Below, piece after piece: positions 10,421 through 22,410 of a stretch of DNA of 64,000 nt. The first letter of the stretch is position 1; each line of letters opens with the position of its first letter. The DNA is from Casuarina equisetifolia (Eukaryota > Streptophyta > Magnoliopsida > Fagales > Casuarinaceae). The DNA is taken from contig CM052360.1 of assembly GCA_028551475.1 (NCBI GenBank), positions 19,642,501 to 19,706,500 of the forward strand, in the 5' to 3' direction. The notes under the pieces are model-generated. The model searched no databases. It had not been told where the DNA came from and saw only the letters and a program-made list of their open reading frames with translations. A program made the translations under genes and the position numbers.

Positions 10421-11615
10421 CTACATGGTATCCACCAAGAGTCCATTGCCAAAAGATCTCTGGTTATAGCAGTCAAGGTTGCTGCCGTAGCCAACCCCGA
10501 GTATGTCACAGTACCTCTTGAAGAACCCGATGCGATCCTCCACTTTCGCGTTCCAGCCCTTACCACACTCGAGCCCGCCGTTGATGATGTTCGTAACAAC
10601 ACCGTACCCGGAATTCCGACCGGCTGCCTTGTCAGCAGCGGATGGGTTCCATCTTCCGGTGATGACATCATGGCATGATGGCTTTGGTGACTGTGGAGTC
10701 ATCCAGAACCAGAGAGCCGACTTAAAGGAAATGACAGGGTCAGTCGCCACGAGGTCTGGGTTGTTCAATAGGTCCACTCCTATGGCTTTTCCGCACCTTC
10801 CATAGTTATAGTTCCTGAAGTAACAGTTTACATCGTTACAGTAACTAAACTTAAATCAGGAAAATGGGTCAATGAACAGTGTTTGTGAAGATCATGGGCA
10901 CTGACCATGATAGTTGGATGGGACCTCGGCCATAGTACTGCTTGCCTGCAGCACAAGGGTAAGTCGGATCCGAAGCGCAGTATGATCCAGGGTTTTGTTC
11001 CCTGAGATAACAATATCCCCATGCGTATGGGCCATCAGGAGCAGTTGCCCATCCCCCTGCATTTACATGTTTCAACAAGGTTAATTCACTAGCAAACACT
11101 GGATTTCCCATGGACATGGGATATGAACTTTATTATGTAAGCTTTGGTAAGCGAAAAAGTAAAAGTGTGCTGGAGGGGAGGAATGAACCGGTAGTTTCAT
11201 GGGATGTTTGGGCTAAGAAAGCAGCGATCTCTCTTTTCCGGGTGGCACTGTCCCCTGTGGTAGCAAAGTTGGGAAAAGCCTTTGCAGCAGCGATGAAAGC
11301 ATCATAGGTGTAGAATCCCTTGGCTGGGCAGGCAGCATCGTTCCGATGTTTCAGCAGATTATTAAACGCAGACCTGGAGATGAGGCCACCAATGTCCCCA
11401 CCGCCACCTCCACCACCACCTCCTCCACCACATTGGCTTTGACAACCAGTGGAGCAGTAATCAGATGTGGAGCCGCACCAGCCATACTGGCTACAGCACT
11501 GCCCACCAGGGCAGAGAGCACCTCCAGCTTGCCTTCCACACTGCTCAGCTGAGCCTTCTCGGAAGGAGGACAGCAACAAAGAGAGAATGGCAAAGATCCA
11601 AAACCTCATTTTCAT
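10421..11615 (-). CDS. class I chitinase (GH19) with chitin-binding domain, copy B
   Basis: Exons 11189-11615, 10906-11056 and 10421-10814 join in frame to 323 residues with GT-AG introns at the same places as copy A. The signal peptide [21 protein letters not shown] precedes EQCGRQAGG. The hevein domain has all eight cysteines. The linker is a run of eleven glycines against a six-residue GVGGGG in A, accounting for the 15-base length difference. GH19 motifs SHETTGG, YLREQ, NYNYG and LWFWMT are intact, and the NGLLVDTM vacuolar tail is conserved. The predicted role is as for copy A: vacuolar antifungal endochitinase. Differences from A are scattered substitutions ([20 protein letters not shown]), none at the catalytic glutamates. 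Its promoter has a better TATA box and an intact GCC box. Confidence 0.93.
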
Positions 11616-11662
11616 GGTGGTTTTTACTACTGGTTTCTACTTGAAGGCTTGATGGGGTTAGC

Positions 11663-11670
11663 TATATATA
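11663..11670 (-). promoter_or_regulatory. TATA box of chitinase B
   Basis: The minus strand reads TATATATA, about 48 bases upstream of the ATG at 11615, in the usual plant context of CTCCTATATATAGC. Confidence 0.65.
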
Positions 11671-11802
11671 GGAGGCTGTGCATCAGTGAATAATTTATTC
11701 TCGTAGAGAAGAGGAAAGTTTGTCTGCTTATCCTTAATTATTCAATTACGATTGCTGGTTTCGTCTTCTCATCTTATCCGGTGGCCCTTATTCAACGTGG
11801 GC

Positions 11803-11809
11803 GGCGGCT
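11803..11809 (-). promoter_or_regulatory. GCC box (ERF site) of chitinase B
   Basis: The minus strand reads AGCCGCC, the core bound by ethylene-response factors in basic chitinase promoters, about 190 bases upstream of the ATG. The aligned site of copy A (7001-7012) reads AGCGGCC, which breaks the core. The motif match is exact; regulation is inferred from known PR-gene promoters. Confidence 0.6.
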
Positions 11810-12779
11810 TTGAAAGTCTTGGCGTGTTGTACATGACTGCCATTAGTAGCTATCAAACACTACTCGACGTCATACGTGATTTCAGGGCGCGTAAAACAGC
11901 ACGCAACGCCAGTGGATATCAACCTTTTACCACATTAAAAAAAATATATAAGTAAGAATGAAGCATATATATTTAGCAAATTGCCGAGAAAACTCCCGGC
12001 CATTTTGGTTCTGTCGCTTAATCATTCCATTTATAACTGGAAATTATCGGGAGGCCTAGCATTGCTCGAGAAACCATACTTTCTGAAAGCTTTGTTTGCA
12101 AATGACCATAAGTATCTCCCTGGACGATTGGTAAGCATCTAGATACGACCTGAGTACCGAGTCCTCTGCTGCTTAAAGATAACAGAACATTGAAGCTTAT
12201 CAAAACATGTCGGCGTCAAGACAATAACGTGTCCAGTAGAAAAAAAGACTGTCACTTGATGTCCCTTTGAAAAATCGAATGGGCCTTATAAAGTGAGGTA
12301 AGAAAGTAGAATATGCTCTGGAAAAGTGGGGATATCCCATGAAATTAGGCCAGAGCAGACACCTTTTAATACTGTACAAGTAAGATGATCATATCCCATT
12401 GTTCCACTAATTCCATGGCTTCCCGCATTCCCTACCTAATGGTAAGCGCGTTTTGTTTAGACTCCACAGGGAGGAAAGGTGGGTGTCACAAAGTAGTAGG
12501 AGGACAAACTTATGGAAATTACTATGAATATTATGTCAAAGGGGATAAGCGTGTATATGCTCTTTCATGTTAATTAGGGAGAGCTTAAACGTAGAAATTA
12601 AAAATGTTTGTGAAAGTTAGATTTCTCTCCCATGTTAATATAATATGACTTATATTGTGTTATTTACCTATCTTTTAAGTTTACTTTAAGAATTAAAATA
12701 TAATTTCTATCTTATGTCGTCGATATATTAATTTGTTGCTTCTTTATGTGTTAAGATATTTATATCTCTTATAAGTCAA

Positions 12780-13085
12780 GTTTAGAAAGCCATGTGAACC
12801 CGATGAAAGAAATCCAGTCAAGTTTACTGAACGTACATCTCGTGCTTCCGAGCTGAGTTTGCATATGCTGTCAAATTTACTTACATGTTTAGAAAGGCTG
12901 AGTCTTCCTAGATGAATCCGTTTAGGTCTGTCGCTTCTCTTCACAGGCTCGTTTTCTTCCCATAAAAGTTCTCGTTATAACACAAACTCAAGACTTGAGG
13001 GATACCATCTAACAGTATTGACGCATTCCAATGCTGCTGCTGGCTAAAGATTGTTGAGTGCGGCAACAGAAGAGTAGGCCAAGAG
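12780..13085 (-). pseudogene. DUF241 relic in unit B
   Basis: This is the counterpart of 8083-8420 and further decayed. The block around AAGACTTGAGGGATACCATC still matches the internal LLNGSLRLLD region on the minus strand. No open frame remains. Confidence 0.5.
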
Positions 13086-13093
13086 ATATTTAC

Positions 13094-13119
13094 TTCTCTC
13101 TCTCTCTCTCTCTCTCTCT
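13094..13119. repeat. (TC)n microsatellite
   Basis: A perfect CT/TC run of about 26 bp. The aligned site in unit A (8422-8447) carries a C-tract followed by (AC)n. Confidence 0.9.
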
Positions 13120-13465
13120 TTGAACTTGTATAAAACAGAGATCTGGGTTTGAATCATATTTCAATTAAATATCTCATCTCCTGCAAATGGTTTATTAAAA
13201 AAAACGAATTCATATGAGAAAAAAGTATTAAAGTATTACTTAAATTATTATATTCATTATTTTCTATCAATTAATAACAAATTATCTTACCTTGAAATAT
13301 GCTCGTTATATTGTTCAGGTTAAGGGGACAAGAGGAATCAAATCTTGGTGAGAGACGTCAATGGTAGCATTAGATAATATATTTAACTAAGATACGTTCA
13401 AAGCACAACTGGAGATAGACCATCTCTACTAATATAAAAATGGTGGCAATGGCCATTCTATCAAG

Positions 13466-14937
13466 TTGGTCTACCTCTTTAGGAGCTATATTTCTTTTGC
13501 TTTCACACGCCCACTTAAAATTTACATTTGTCTCAAATATCATTCAAGTGACCATTTTTCACAAACAATGCTTCAAAGACTGGAGGAAGATAGAATTAGC
13601 TGCATATATAGTAGCATCTTTTATGTTCATTAGTGCTTGTGTTAAGCTTTTCTAGTAATCAATGGATAAAACAGCTTAAATTTTATCCTGTAGTTTATGC
13701 TTAAAACTACTTTTTAGTAGAAGTATCCTTATAATTTCTTTGTAAAATGATATGAAAGAAGGTAAAAGTGGTGAGATTGCCTAGCATTCCAATATCCAAT
13801 GGTAGACAGAGGGCTGCTTTTGTCCGAATCACCTTGAATTTCTTGTGTTGTTGTATAAGTTAGCTTGGCGAGTTTACTTGTTTCTTGCCTCTTGGAATCC
13901 TAGTAATTGTTCAGAACTTCCACTAGCAGCAACATTTTTGAACTTCAATCGAAAGAGGGTTTCTATTATATATCCTATCTAGTAATTACTCTGCTATGTT
14001 AGGACTTTGATGGGTTTAAAAGTTTCAAGTATGATTGATCTAGGCAATAAGAGTTGTTAAATTAAGTGTCCTCATCCCCATCAACATTAGCACAAAGAAA
14101 TAAATAGGTTATCAATCTATTGGCCTCTGTGTTTTGACACATACAAACGGTCGTTGGCCTTTACATGATTAATTATGGGCCATAAGCAATCATGTAGTGT
14201 AGCCCATAATCAATCGTCTGCATTTATTAGTATGCCATTTGTTTTGATACATATACAAATTTTACGAGCTTGTGAGACTGGCTAGATTAACCATACCGTT
14301 CTCCTAACAGATTCAATAATTTAAATTGCACCAAGTGCTCATTCCCATCAGCTTGTGAACGCTGACATACATTTAGGTAACTTATATCTTGAATAATTGA
14401 CAATCAAATGGTGTAGGCCCTTGACAAATTGCAATGCAAGCAACAGGTAAGATTTGCATAAGATGACTCTGCCATCTGTTCCTATGATACAAAAAGGTTG
14501 TATGAGCCTATGATGCTGGCTAGTAAGCATGATAAACTGTCCTCCTAACCGAGATATTTATTTAAACTTCATAAAGTCCACTTGAGGCTTGCTTAAGGTT
14601 GCAATAAAAGTGCTTTGGTTTTCACATCAACGAAGTTAAGCGATTATTGACTACCAGGAACTTCACATCATTGAATATGAATAGTACATTTTTCCTAATT
14701 GATTTCATGCAAGGAGCATAAAACTTCCATGAGTTTGAAGACAGATTCCCGAACAAGGACCAACTACAACTCGAAGTGATTGCAGAATGTATGCTAGTAC
14801 TCTAGCTGTAGATATGAATGTTACACAAGAAGTAATATAGTTGGGCAAAATTGTGTAGAAGATTGTCTTTTGTATTTGAGTAATATACATGTATGTACCA
14901 TTCATTTACAAGCCTATGAGACAGAATCATAATTTTC
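13466..14937. other. intergenic, no gene seen
   Basis: AT-rich sequence with no recognised coding region. A 71-codon plus frame at 13440-13655 with two hydrophobic stretches overlaps the unit B edge, but it has no recognisable family and no counterpart in unit A. Confidence 0.5.
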
Positions 14938-15807
14938 TCAGCTAGTGATTGAGGATATTGAGAAGAGAAACTCTAGTTTTGATCAAACGCCTAAACAGAC
15001 ATTCAATACCTTCTTCCAGATCTTGTATGCACATCTCCAAATTTTCGAGTTGATTCTATACACTTTCAACATGCTCGAAATCAAATTTTCTTCTCATGAA
15101 AACTTTCAGTACTACTACATCAACCTTGGCTGATTGGTTGGTATGTATTTCTTCTTCCTCACAAGCAACTCTTTTGCTGTGAATTAGCTTGGAGACCAAA
15201 GACCATCCACTTGGCTTTGATTGCACCTTCTGTCAGTGGATGAAGGACAAGAAGGACTCAAACACAATAATAGTGGATGATTGTGCTTCTGTCAATATGC
15301 TAAACGACACCACAGTCTCTTTGTCTGTGTTGGAAGGACAGTAGGCGCATCCAACTTCCCAAGGCCTTGACCACTGCCTTCTTCACCAGCTTCTTATATG
15401 CCAAGTATTTCTGAACCACGCTTGCAAGAGCAGGTTCACCTCTTCGCCTTCGCATAATTGATTGAATTTCTTGTATGCTTTCCTTTGTTTGCAACAACGC
15501 ATCCTTATCGACATTACACAAATCCAAGAGTTGAAGGGAACCATCTAACAGATCACTAACCCTTTCTCATGCTGTTGTTGGGTTAAGGTCTGTAAATGTA
15601 AGGGAAAAGAAGCAATTCATTCAAGCAATCATGCACATCTTGTATCCCAGTTATATTCTGGTTCAATGAAGATACAGATCTAGCTTCAGAAGCTTTCATT
15701 TTGCATAAATGGTCATTGACTTGTGTAATAATTGGATGGGGTTTGGAAGGCAAGCTATTGGAACGAGCATGACAAAAGGTTCTTGAGTTTGAGGAGGAAG
15801 AGGCCAT
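14938..15807 (-). pseudogene. DUF241 pseudogene with frameshifts
   Basis: A full-length relative of the 2567-3448 gene. The N-terminus (MASSSSNSRTFCHARSNSLP) runs intact to LNELLLFP near 15595 and then shifts frame. The middle (MDLCNVDKDALLQTKESIQE to VVKALGS) is open at 15345-15527 and then shifts again. The C-terminal third is recognisable from EEGIECLFRRLIKTRVSLLN at about 14950-15010 but holds at least two stops. Its 5' flank still resembles the intact gene. Confidence 0.85.
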
Positions 15808-17129
15808 TTTTCCTTTCTCAGAAAAAAAGAAGACCTATCTTTTCAATTGGTGGTTCAGTCAGGCAATCTGCTACCTTCCATTGCATCCACTCATTATACA
15901 CTTTATGGTGAGAGAGGCAAGAGGAATCCCATCCTCTTGCAAACTCATTCGTGGTAACGTGATTTGATTTGATTTTGATTTAAACAACCTGTCATCAATG
16001 TTTAAGCAAATGTTCCCCACCATCAGGTCCCCAACTCCCTCCAATAACATTTCACTTGCATATCATAAGCATATTTTGTTAGGCAACAACATGTTGAATA
16101 TTTCAAAATGATCTGATGCATTCAATGCATGAATGGTGCTAAGGCGTCGCTACAGGTTGGCTTGCCTCCAAGTGGGAGCTGCATTGTTAGTGCAGATGCA
16201 GAACAACTAATTTTTCCAATTAGGTTAGCAGAAAAACAAAAAATAGAAGATTTTTTATGTAAGCTAACATATTGCATAAACATGTTTCTGTCGAAATGTA
16301 GATCAACCTACGGTTTGTGCATATTCGATGACTTTTTGCAAACAATGCTTTGTAAAACTTGAAAAGAAAGCATTAAGCTCCATAACTGGTAGCATTTTTA
16401 AAGCTTATCTCTTGATAATTGTCCTATTTGACTTCTAGTAACAGCATTTTCGAAATTCATCGTTGTAGAGTTTTTGGCTTTCATGCCTATAGAATACTTT
16501 GCTGGATCAACATGTTCAACCTGAATGGATACTTCGGCGACCAATGTGTCCACCAATAATTAATCGAAGGGAGTAGACCTGAACAATTGCTATTCAAACA
16601 GAGTGCAATATCTGCGTATATGACTATGCCACTAGTTTCAACGAGATAGAAAAATAGGGATCAGATTGTCGGCCTAAACAATTTCTATTCAAAAAGAGGG
16701 TGAGATGTGCATATATGACTATGCCCCTAGATTCAACGAGATAGAAAAATGGTGATCAGATTGTCAGCCTAACAGATTTGATGGTGATTTGGATTGCATA
16801 GAGTAGGCATATGGTTGATATTAGTTGAAACAGCCAAACATGTTCTGTCTGTCACTTGTCTAATATAGGCGTGGTGAAGCAAACTGGTAGAACTGAAATG
16901 ATTACTCACTCCGGCAATCTATGCCTCAAACTAAATTGTTTGCAAGATGACGTTCTTTTCTGAGTGCAAGTTTTTGATGAGGACTAGTAATCTAGTTAGC
17001 GAGAAAAATACATTCATATCTCCTTCATTTTAGCAAGCATGAACAAATCAATCTAACAATTACGTTCGACCAAAAAAGAAAAAGGAAAAAAAGAATCGAT
17101 GCCTTTATACGACATCCATAATTTATGTA
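15808..17129. other. intergenic, contains a 95-bp tandem repeat
   Basis: Positions 15808-16000 are relic DUF241 5' flank. Apart from the tandem repeat at 16571-16765, I see no gene. Confidence 0.5.
16571..16765. repeat. 95-bp direct tandem repeat
   Basis: Two copies with a 95-bp period share ATATGACTATGCC and CAACGAGATAGAAAAAT. They are roughly 85-90% alike by eye. No coding role is visible. Confidence 0.8.
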
Positions 17130-17260
17130 CTAGTGTTTGAAGATGTTCATGAGGAAACCTCTGGTTCAGATAAACACCTTAAAAGACATTCTAGTTAAAT
17201 CTAATTCTGTCAATTGACTTGTTAATACACTCTATCAAATTATGTTGAAGATTGTGCAAG
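17130..17260 (-). pseudogene. DUF241 C-terminal fragment
   Basis: Plus-strand CTAGTGTTTGAAGATGTTCA and the following 60 bases align with the 3' end of the intact DUF241 gene (CTAGTGGTTCAAGATGTTGA). Only the last 30 or so codons are traceable and they are not open. Confidence 0.5.
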
Positions 17261-18018
17261 AGGCTGACTACATGGTTTACGTGAATTCTCAAAGGTCTAT
17301 CTATAATTCATGAAGGCGGCAAAATCTAGTTAAAACGCAGTGTATTGGGCTGTTCCCTAGCACATCTTTGAGTAACAAGGCATAGAGCATTTAAGTACTA
17401 TTAATTCTTATTCAATTTTCAGCTATCTACTTTGAGAATTGAGACAAATCTTGATAGCCCTGATGCCCTGTTGAATAATGTGCAAACATTGGGTGATAGA
17501 AATAATGATGTTCACAAAACAGGTTGTTGCATAGAAGTTGAAGTTTTAAGCTTCATGGAATCTACATAAGCATGCATCATGGAACTTTCCTGTCAACACG
17601 CTGCACCCTATACTAAAAGCACAAATTTAATCTGGATCAAGTTTTTTGGTAACATTTACTGGACGTAATTATTAAACCATTAAAATACGACCTCTGCCTT
17701 GGTCTGATAAATTGGTTAATGTGGTCATTTGACAAAGATCTCCTTTTACTTTCTTTACATGTTCATTTGTAGGTGATTTGTCCCATAATTCTGGGTAGTT
17801 CGGTAACTAATGACTGCCAATGAGTGACGTAGAAGAGGTGATTCTGCAACTAATCCATAAACAAAACAGAATTATTACTATTATCTCTTCTCTCTCTCTC
17901 TTTTTTTCTTCTCCCCTCGAAATGTACATGTATCTCCTTCATTTACAGGTATGAGTAGCTAATATTTTCCTTGATGAAAAAATTTCATGTCTATGGAATT
18001 TGATTGTGTTTTTTCTTG

Positions 18019-18300
18019 CTAGTGGATCAAGAAGTTGAGAAGAGAAACTCTGGTCTTAATAAGGCACCTAAATAGACACTCAACTTCTTCTTCAAGATCT
18101 TGAACTAACTCCAATTTCCCCATCAAGTTATGCACATTATCGATGTGTTTGATGTAATCTGATTTGCTTATGTTGCGACTGACAAGGCAGTGAAGTGGAG
18201 CGTCCACCTTCTCATCATCTTCTATCAATGGGTCATAACATGATTTCGATTTGGATCTAAATGCAATACCATTGAGATCAATGCAATGTCTCCCCACCAA
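18019..18300 (-). pseudogene. DUF241 C-terminus fused to its own 5' flank
   Basis: The C-terminal part (LVQDLEEEVECLFRCLIKTR to the stop) matches the intact protein closely. At about 18230 the coding sequence jumps to sequence equivalent to the plus-strand region around 3600-3650, which lies upstream of the intact gene. An internal deletion therefore removed the promoter-proximal two thirds and joined flank to 3' coding. The open frame is accidental over the flank part. Positions 17261-18018 hold no gene. Confidence 0.75.
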
Positions 18301-18852
18301 CTTGTGCCTAACTCCTTACAAATTATATCTAATTTTAGGTTTGCAGGGCATGATATCTTGTTCCCTGGTACATAAAATATGCATTATTTTATCAATCATG
18401 TTGCATATACAACAAACAAGCAGACTCTCGTATTGCCACTCATTTCCCCATCGACTTTTTCCAACTCACTACCATTTAAATTTAATCCTCTTAGATGAAG
18501 TATCTTGCCTTCAGATTTGTATGACAAGATATCTTGCGACCTGGTATAACAAAGATGCAGCACACAAATGTTCACCATCTTCTGAAATATAACAAAGGCA
18601 TTGGCTATTCCTCTCAAATCAGCCTGCCGCCCTGGGAGACGAGGGCTGTGCTACTTGTATGTTCTAATTCCACTCATCCACACGGTATTGACAGTCAAGG
18701 GAAGAATTCAACTAAGTATGCTGACTGCTTAATCCCTTTTTAGTATAAAGAAACCATTTGTATATTTTTATTTACTATTCTTCATAGTTTTTCATTGGTT
18801 CAACGATAATGTTCAAATCAAACAATAAGTATAATCCTATCTTAAGTATAAT

Positions 18853-19189
18853 TGTTAAAACGTGGACAATAAATTTTATATTTTTAAGAAATATATTAAA
18901 TTTTTTATTTTTATACAGATGAGTTCAATAAATTCTTAAGTTACTTTTAAGATAAGATAACAAACCTTTTAACAGGATATCAAAACCCATAATCCTCTTT
19001 AACATTTCTGTGAAATTAAAAGTTGAGTCCACGCAGCATCACAATTGATCCTGAAAATAGACTAGCAATAAGGTAATATATTAAAATATGAATAATGAGT
19101 TTCATATTACTAAAAAATATTTTGAGATTATTACTTTACATGATAATAGATTTTATCAATTTTTAAATTGAATAATAAGCCTGTTCACA
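18853..19189 (+). mobile_element. TRIM-like element, second copy
   Basis: The counterpart of 4489-4824, with the same flanks (ATAAT before, ATAAC after). The insertion therefore predates the block duplication. The TGTTAAAAC start, the GATATCAAAACCC primer-site-like block and the CACA end remain; the second repeat has lost its TG start. Confidence 0.55.
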
Positions 19190-19289
19190 ATAACCAGAAA
19201 TAAAATAATGTCATTTTGTTGCTTGAGTGTAAAACTACACCATTTCACATAATTGTTACAGATGTACGGTACATTCATCTTTCCACTTC

Positions 19290-20209
19290 ATCGATTATTT
19301 ATTATTCTGTCGTTGATTTTTTGCTTTAACACCTCACAGTCATCTGAAAAACTGACAAGCCTATTTTATAGTGACTAACTTTGCAACTGAATCCATCAAT
19401 TTCTAAAAGTATGGCCTCGTATGTTTAAGATTAGCAGTAGCCAAAATGAAATTATCAACCTTACGTTGTCTCTTTGTCAGTTCACAACTCTCACATATGT
19501 TGGGTTCATTAGACATTATTTCCACAACGCTCATGCTTTCTGCAGTATTCCCTCTCACCAATTGGTAGATGATCATAGATAAGGGAAAATTATAGCGTTT
19601 GAAGGGTTTTTTTCGCCTTTTTACTGTTGGGGTTAGTGTTATGTTTCTGAATTTTCTGCAGCTTTAGATTTTTTGCTCTATACTCTAGTTGGGTCGAAAA
19701 GGTAAACTCTCATCCCCACAAAGTCTTCGTTCTCAGCTTTTGTTGCAAGTAGTACTGTCTAACTTATGTTTGTCTCCTGCGTTTCTGGTTTCATCTGAAA
19801 ACTGGAGATCTTACGCACATGTTTCTTGGTGCCGTTCTGGGTCTGAGAGCAGTAGAAGGAGCATCGTAGCTTTTTCTTTTTTGTTTAGTTCACTTTAACA
19901 GTGTCTCACAGCTAATACTTATCTTTCTTCTTCCTTTTTCTTTGAAACCAAGTGCTCAACGTTCTCGTGTAATAATTATGAAGGCAGGACACGAAAGAGA
20001 ATTTTTGGACCTGATTAGCTAATAATACTGTGGCTGCTGAGCTTCTTCAATTATCTGGCCAAGTTGAGGTAAATTTCTTGAAACTCTTATCACCTTCCTA
20101 CTTGATGCATCGGTTTTCTTAACTATATTGAAAAGCTTTTACAAGCTCAGTGCTGGTGGTTTCATGGTGAACCCTTACATCAAGCGGTCAACTTTTACAA
20201 ATTATGAGC
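19290..20209. other. intergenic, no gene seen
   Basis: T-rich sequence with no coding signal I recognise. Short plus frames such as 19689-19898 have no family resemblance. Confidence 0.5.
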
Positions 20210-20382
20210 AAAAATGCTTCAACTTCATGAATAAGTATGAATCGCTAAACAGACTAACAAAACATAAACTTATATCGATATCTCTTGCTGTTGTTTCGAC
20301 AACATAAAAATGAACCTTTTTTTATGTCCTTTTCAATAGGTGAAAGGAAGAGGAGAGAAAATTTAGAAACCAACGAAAGGAT

Positions 20383-21395
20383 ATGGTTAACATCATTGCT
20401 GTACCCCAGTCATTCTACAGTGAATGGAATCTTCAAGCGTTCCTTCTGTTAAGTCTCTTAATACAGGTCATTCTCATTCTGGTTGGGCCAATCAGAAAAA
20501 TTACAAGCAGTGGGTTCATAATTTTCTGATTTGGACTGCCTACTTGATAGCTGATTCGGCTGCTACCTTTACAGTTGGACTTCTTTTCAGACATCGATGC
20601 CAAGTTCAGAAAAACCTGGTGATAATCCTGAGATTCTTGCAATTTGGGCTCCATATCTTTTGTTAAACCTTGGTGGTCCCGATACTGCAACTGCGCTTTC
20701 TTTGGAGGATAATACTTTGGCATTTATTTGATTTTGTCACGCACGTGGCAACAGCTTTAGTTGTCTTCTTTCAAGCTTTTTCTGGAAACAAGTTACGGGT
20801 GCCTATGTTTCTTCTTTGGTACAGGAATCATCAAACATTTTGAGCGTTCGTGTGCTTTATTTCTTGAGAACCTGGATATATTCAGGAAATCGATGCTTAA
20901 AGAACCTGATCCAGGGACGAACTATGCAAAGCTTGTGGAAGAATATGCTTCCAGGAAATATGCAGGGGAATTACTATTGCATCTATTGCATAGCATTCAG
21001 CCCTCCATCCTTCCCATCCCTTTTTGGGTTCTGACATCAATTCCATTTGAGTTGGGAGAAGAGTCCCTAAAGGAGAATTACTAGAAGAAGAATGTAAATT
21101 GGCTTATGAAGCAATTTATAAAATAAAGAAATATGTGAAACCTATGGATTTGAAGGGTGATAAAGGTAAATGTGTACTAATTGATGGGTGTATACTTGCC
21201 AAAGAGCTTGAAAGCTTAAAAGAGAAGAAATGGGACCTAATAAGTAAAGTTTGGGTGGAACTATTGTCTTATGCTGCAAGTCACTTTAGGCCTAATACTC
21301 ATGTTGCTCAACTAAGCAAAGTAGGAGAGCTTGTCACCTTTGTCTGGTTATTAATGGCTTATTTGGGTATAGGGAATCAATTTACTAATAAATAA
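20383..21395 (+). pseudogene. DUF4220/DUF594 protein, broken copy 1
   Basis: From ATG 20383, MVNIIAVPQSFYSEWNLQAF leads into a hydrophobic stretch (LLLSLLIQVILILVGPIRK) as in plant DUF4220 membrane proteins. A one-base loss near 20525 shifts the frame before LIWTAYLIAD. The core ILAIWAPYLLLNLGGPDTAT at about 20630-20690 is diagnostic of DUF4220. A further shift precedes GIIKHFERSC and EPDPGTNYAKLVEEYASRK. The DUF594 C-terminus (ELVTFVWLLMAYLGIGNQF) is open to the stop at 21395. Family function is unknown. Several frameshifts make a functional product unlikely, unless some are removed by introns I could not identify. Confidence 0.8.
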
Positions 21396-21434
21396 ATAAA
21401 TAAATAAATAAATAAGTAAATAAATAAATAAATA
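21388..21434. repeat. (AAAT)n microsatellite
   Basis: About 11 AAAT units with one G substitution, directly after the DUF594 stop. The second copy (47866-47884) has about five units. Confidence 0.9.
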
Positions 21435-22410
21435 GTTTTAGGTGTTGAAATCAGTGTAGGCCTTACATTGTTAATATGCTAGCATATTTTGCTCCTTATA
21501 TGTGGATAAAACCTAAGTTGATTTTAGGTATGAAAATAAAAATTATAATATAACATTAAAGTCTAAGTTTCAAGTAAGATGCATTTTTACTCATAGATTG
21601 GTTAGTCCCTATTGAAAGTACTATCTCACTCTCAAGGTGATAAAGCATGTTGAAATCCAATGTATTTTACATTGTCAATGTGTGATATTATTATACCACT
21701 TTTTATGTGAATGTACTTTTGTCATTTTACAAATTGATTTTAAGGGAAGAAATAAACCTTCTTTTTTAGCAATAAGTATGACATTTAGATCCTATACAAA
21801 GGCTTGCACTTTGAACTTGTACGATATTTTGTGCAACAAGAACTTCCATCAATTTGTGGTCGTAAGATGGAGTAATAATTAGAGACCCTCTATTTAAGAT
21901 TGAGTATAAAAAATGTATTTCATTACATAGTACACAATAGACAAAGAAAGAAGCTGGAACATGTAAGAAGAATAATGAGTAAATATCAAGTATAACATAT
22001 CTCATGCAACAAATTACTAAGACATTGGGCAAAATCAAATGGATGTGCATTGTTATCATAGTCCAATATAACAACAAATAAATAGCCTTATTCTTTGTAT
22101 GCATAGTTCAATTGATTAGAAAAGCCTAATAATCTAGGTCAAAGAAAAAATTATAATTTCTTGAGGCAAATGATTTGGCTTTAAGGTCTTCAAAACAATA
22201 GAAAAATACATAAGATAATTCGTTCTTTGGATGAAAAATGATTATTGTAGAGTCATCTTTTAATATATGGTAATTAGTTGTACAAGTGATTCATGTGCAT
22301 TTAGGAAAAAAGGTTGTTTTCTCTAGTCTATTTGAAAAATCAAATAAGCTTAAATTAAAATTAGATACTTAATCCAAAAAACTAACTTAAGTACAATAAT
22401 ATAATTTTGA

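Larger units (their letters stand above)
9748..13465. repeat. tandem chitinase unit B
   Basis: This is the paralogue of 4988-9015 in direct orientation with the same gene order. It is about 300 bp shorter because of small deletions in the chitinase 5' flank and around the DUF241 relic. Positions 11820-12779 are chitinase 5' flank without a gene. Confidence 0.9.

Noticed and set aside
13440-13655. 71-codon hydrophobic plus-strand frame
   Set aside because: It starts inside the duplicated unit edge, has no counterpart in unit A, and shows no family motif.
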